From NCBI RefSeq assembly GCF_033807715.1, contig NC_084606.1:33998361-34062360 (forward strand): a DNA stretch of 64,000 bases, in the 5' to 3' direction. The notes beneath the pieces are model-generated. The model did not search any database. It had not been told where the DNA came from and saw only the letters and a program-made list of their open reading frames with translations. The position numbers and the translations under genes were made by a program. Positions 62,352-64,000 of the stretch are shown here, one piece after another (the first letter of the stretch is position 1; each line of letters opens with the position of its first letter). Origin of the DNA: Cololabis saira. Taxonomy: Eukaryota; Chordata; Actinopteri; Beloniformes; Belonidae.

Positions 62352-63402
62352 GAGAGAAGTTTTTATTTTATTTAACCTTTATTTAACCTTTATTTAACCA
62401 GGTAGTAGCCCATTGAGATCAAGGATGTCTTTCACAAGGGTGACCTGGCCAGGAAGGCAGCAGCGCACGTCAAAACAAATAAAATCACAAGGTTAAAAGA
62501 CAGAATACAAAACAATAACAGAGGAACAAAGTAGCAATAAAATGATAAAACAACGTTTTATAAAGTGCAGATGCATGGGAGGTCACAGCCAGTTAACAGT
62601 AGGTAACCACATCAATCATATAAAGTGCAGATGTTGAGGAAGACATAACTACCATCAGGTACAGAGACACTGTCCAATGCTTTCACGCTCTAGGTCCTTC
62701 AAGATCGAACCAAAGTCATTGAAGGATATCAGGTCAGTCAGTTTTTTTTTTTTTTAAAGATTTTTCTTGGGCTCTAGTGGCCCTTTATTCAAGCTGCAGA
62801 TATGAAAGGGGGTAGAGAGAGAGATCGGGGATGACATGCAGTAAAGGTGCGCAGGCCGGGATTCAAACCTGCGACCGCTGCAGGAGGACTGTAGCCTCAG
62901 TATATGAGCCGCTGCTTAACCCACTGCCCACCGAGCGGCCCAGGTCAGTCAGTTTAAAGTCTTTCTGAAAGGAGTTCCAAGCAAAGGGGGCAGCGAATTT
63001 AAAAGCTCTTTTTCCCAGCTCAGTGCGAACACGCGGAATAATGAAGTGCAAAGCATCATGTGAGCGCAGGCCATAATGGCTTTGGCTTCTATGGAGATAT
63101 GTACATAGGTAAGCAGGGACCAATCCAAGAAGGGTTTTATAAATAATGCGCAACCAATGCCTACGCCTGCGTACATATAAAGATGCCCAAGCGGATTTGG
63201 CATACAAGGTACAGTGGTGGGTAAGATGTTTACAGCCAGTGACAAATCTCAAGGCACAATGATACACAGTGTCAAGTGACCGCAGACACTGGGCAGATGC
63301 ATCCATATACAACACATCACCATAATCCAGGAGAGGCACTGAGGGAGAAGCAGGCTTTGTTTCGAAAGAAGAATCCTAACTTCACCCTGAGCTTGGAGAC
63401 CA
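62352..63402 (-). mobile_element. LINE fragment in keratin intron 1
   Basis: 3' tail TTTTATTTAACC/CTTTATTTAACC at 62352-62400. C-terminal reverse-transcriptase-protein region on - strand at 63400-62942: KLRVKLGFFFRNKACFSLS, PLLDYGDVLYM, HCALRFVTGC, THHCTLYAKSAW. It is interrupted by a SINE at 62745-62941 and cut at its upstream side by a Harbinger-type element. Confidence 0.8.
62745..62941 (-). mobile_element. tRNA-derived SINE inserted in the LINE
   Basis: The - strand starts GGGCCGCTCGGTGGGCAG and has a B-box-like GGTTTGAATCCCGGCC about 75 bases in; it ends in a poly-T (+ strand) tail. The exact 14-bp target duplication AGGTCAGTCAGTTT lies at 62731-62744 and 62942-62955. It is a SINE head, not a functional tRNA gene. 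Confidence 0.88.
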
Positions 63403-64000
63403 GGGGTCCGTTTCACAAAGCAGGTTTAGTGAAAACTCTGAGTCTGTTAACCCTGAAATGAGGGAAACTCTGAGTTTTCCGTTTCACAAAGGGAGGTAAC
63501 TCAAACCAGAGAAAGAGGAGTAACTCTAGCCTGTTTCACAAAGAGAATTAACTTAAGCTCTCGGTCAGTTATCGTAGTAACAGACTCTCTGAATCTAACC
63601 TGGTCGGGACCAGGTTTATCTCAATGAACCTGGAGTTTCTCTGCGTCTCCGCCTCTTTCAGAGCCGCACGCACATTTGATTTCCTCATTCATTCAGTCAG
63701 CAGGCGAGTTTTGGCGAAGTTCTGCCGTCTGTCATTAAAACCAGAGTCAGTATATATATTAGAAGTCCATTGTCACGAACATGGCATGTCCTTTTGATGA
63801 AGACACAATTGATGAAGGTGCAGCATTAATGCGCAGAGAATTAAATATTCGTCGGGAGATGGTTATCAGACCGCGTAATACATGTACATTACAGTACATA
63901 GTCTCATTACAGGCAAAGCAATATATGTTAATCCTTTATTTGTTATAATTTTGATGATTGAATTGTTTAATGATTTCATAATATATTCAAATTTTTTTAG
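63403..64000 (+). mobile_element. PIF/Harbinger-type transposon, left part
   Basis: Starts GGGGTCCGTTTCACAAAGCA with a second TTTCACAAAG-bearing block at about 63480 and 63535, typical of the terminal region of this family. At 63781 an ATG opens MACPFDEDTIDEGAALMRRE, which resembles the N-terminus of fish Harbinger nucleases. The element continues past the window. Confidence 0.65.
63781..63875 (+). CDS. N-terminal exon of a Harbinger-type transposase (partial)
   Basis: About 31 codons from ATG (MACPFDEDTIDEGAALMRRE, then LNIRREMVIRPR) to a possible donor at GTAATA. The family's DDE nuclease domain would lie beyond the window. Whether the protein is intact cannot be judged. Confidence 0.4.

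Noticed and set aside
62840..62941. tRNA gene suggested by GGTTTGAATCCC and flanking sequence
   Set aside because: No clover-leaf closure; poly-T tail and 14-bp target duplication show it is a SINE.

Overview
The window comes from a ray-finned fish, most likely a percomorph teleost. The evidence is intron-rich genes with GT-AG splice sites, an arhgef15 orthologue, a type I keratin first exon, a tandem array of egg-coat ZP-N genes, and dense teleost-style transposons (hAT-type, Tc1-like hairpins, Harbinger, L2-type LINEs, a tRNA-derived SINE).

Layout: 1-7 kb is gene-poor and holds two copies of a hAT-type element carrying huge TTTC/TTCC tracts. 7.2-26.2 kb is arhgef15 on the + strand, fully reconstructable as 15 coding exons (1007 aa), with introns full of transposons, several with exact 8-bp target duplications. 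26.9-28.85 kb is an unrecognised 4-exon gene on the - strand (254 aa), tail-to-tail with arhgef15. 29.6-33.4, 44.4-48.0 and 53.5-57.2 kb hold three tandem - strand paralogues of an egg-envelope protein of ZPAX type. Each has 17 or 18 in-frame coding exons, built of ZP-N-like repeats with no ZP-C module. An inverted 3' fragment of a fourth copy lies at 34.2 kb.

Between the first two ZP genes, 36-41 kb is a nest of DNA transposons. One is a 3.6-kb long-terminal-inverted-repeat element, flanked by a 9-bp direct repeat, that carries its own 3-exon zinc-finger gene (124 aa). 48.7-50.8, 52-53.3 and 58.1-58.7 kb are LINE remnants. 59-61.4 kb is degraded repeat sequence. At 61.57 kb a TATA box precedes exon 1 of a type I keratin gene. 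Its first intron contains a LINE holding a SINE, followed by a Harbinger-type element that runs off the window.

How the genes work: arhgef15 is a Rho guanine-nucleotide exchange factor of the ephexin family. The ZP array should supply secreted egg-coat components, and its copies share TATA-like and E-box elements upstream of the start codon. The keratin is a structural filament protein. No operon-like relationship is expected. All exon models were read by eye from splice motifs and frame continuity; no alignment, transcript or database search was available.
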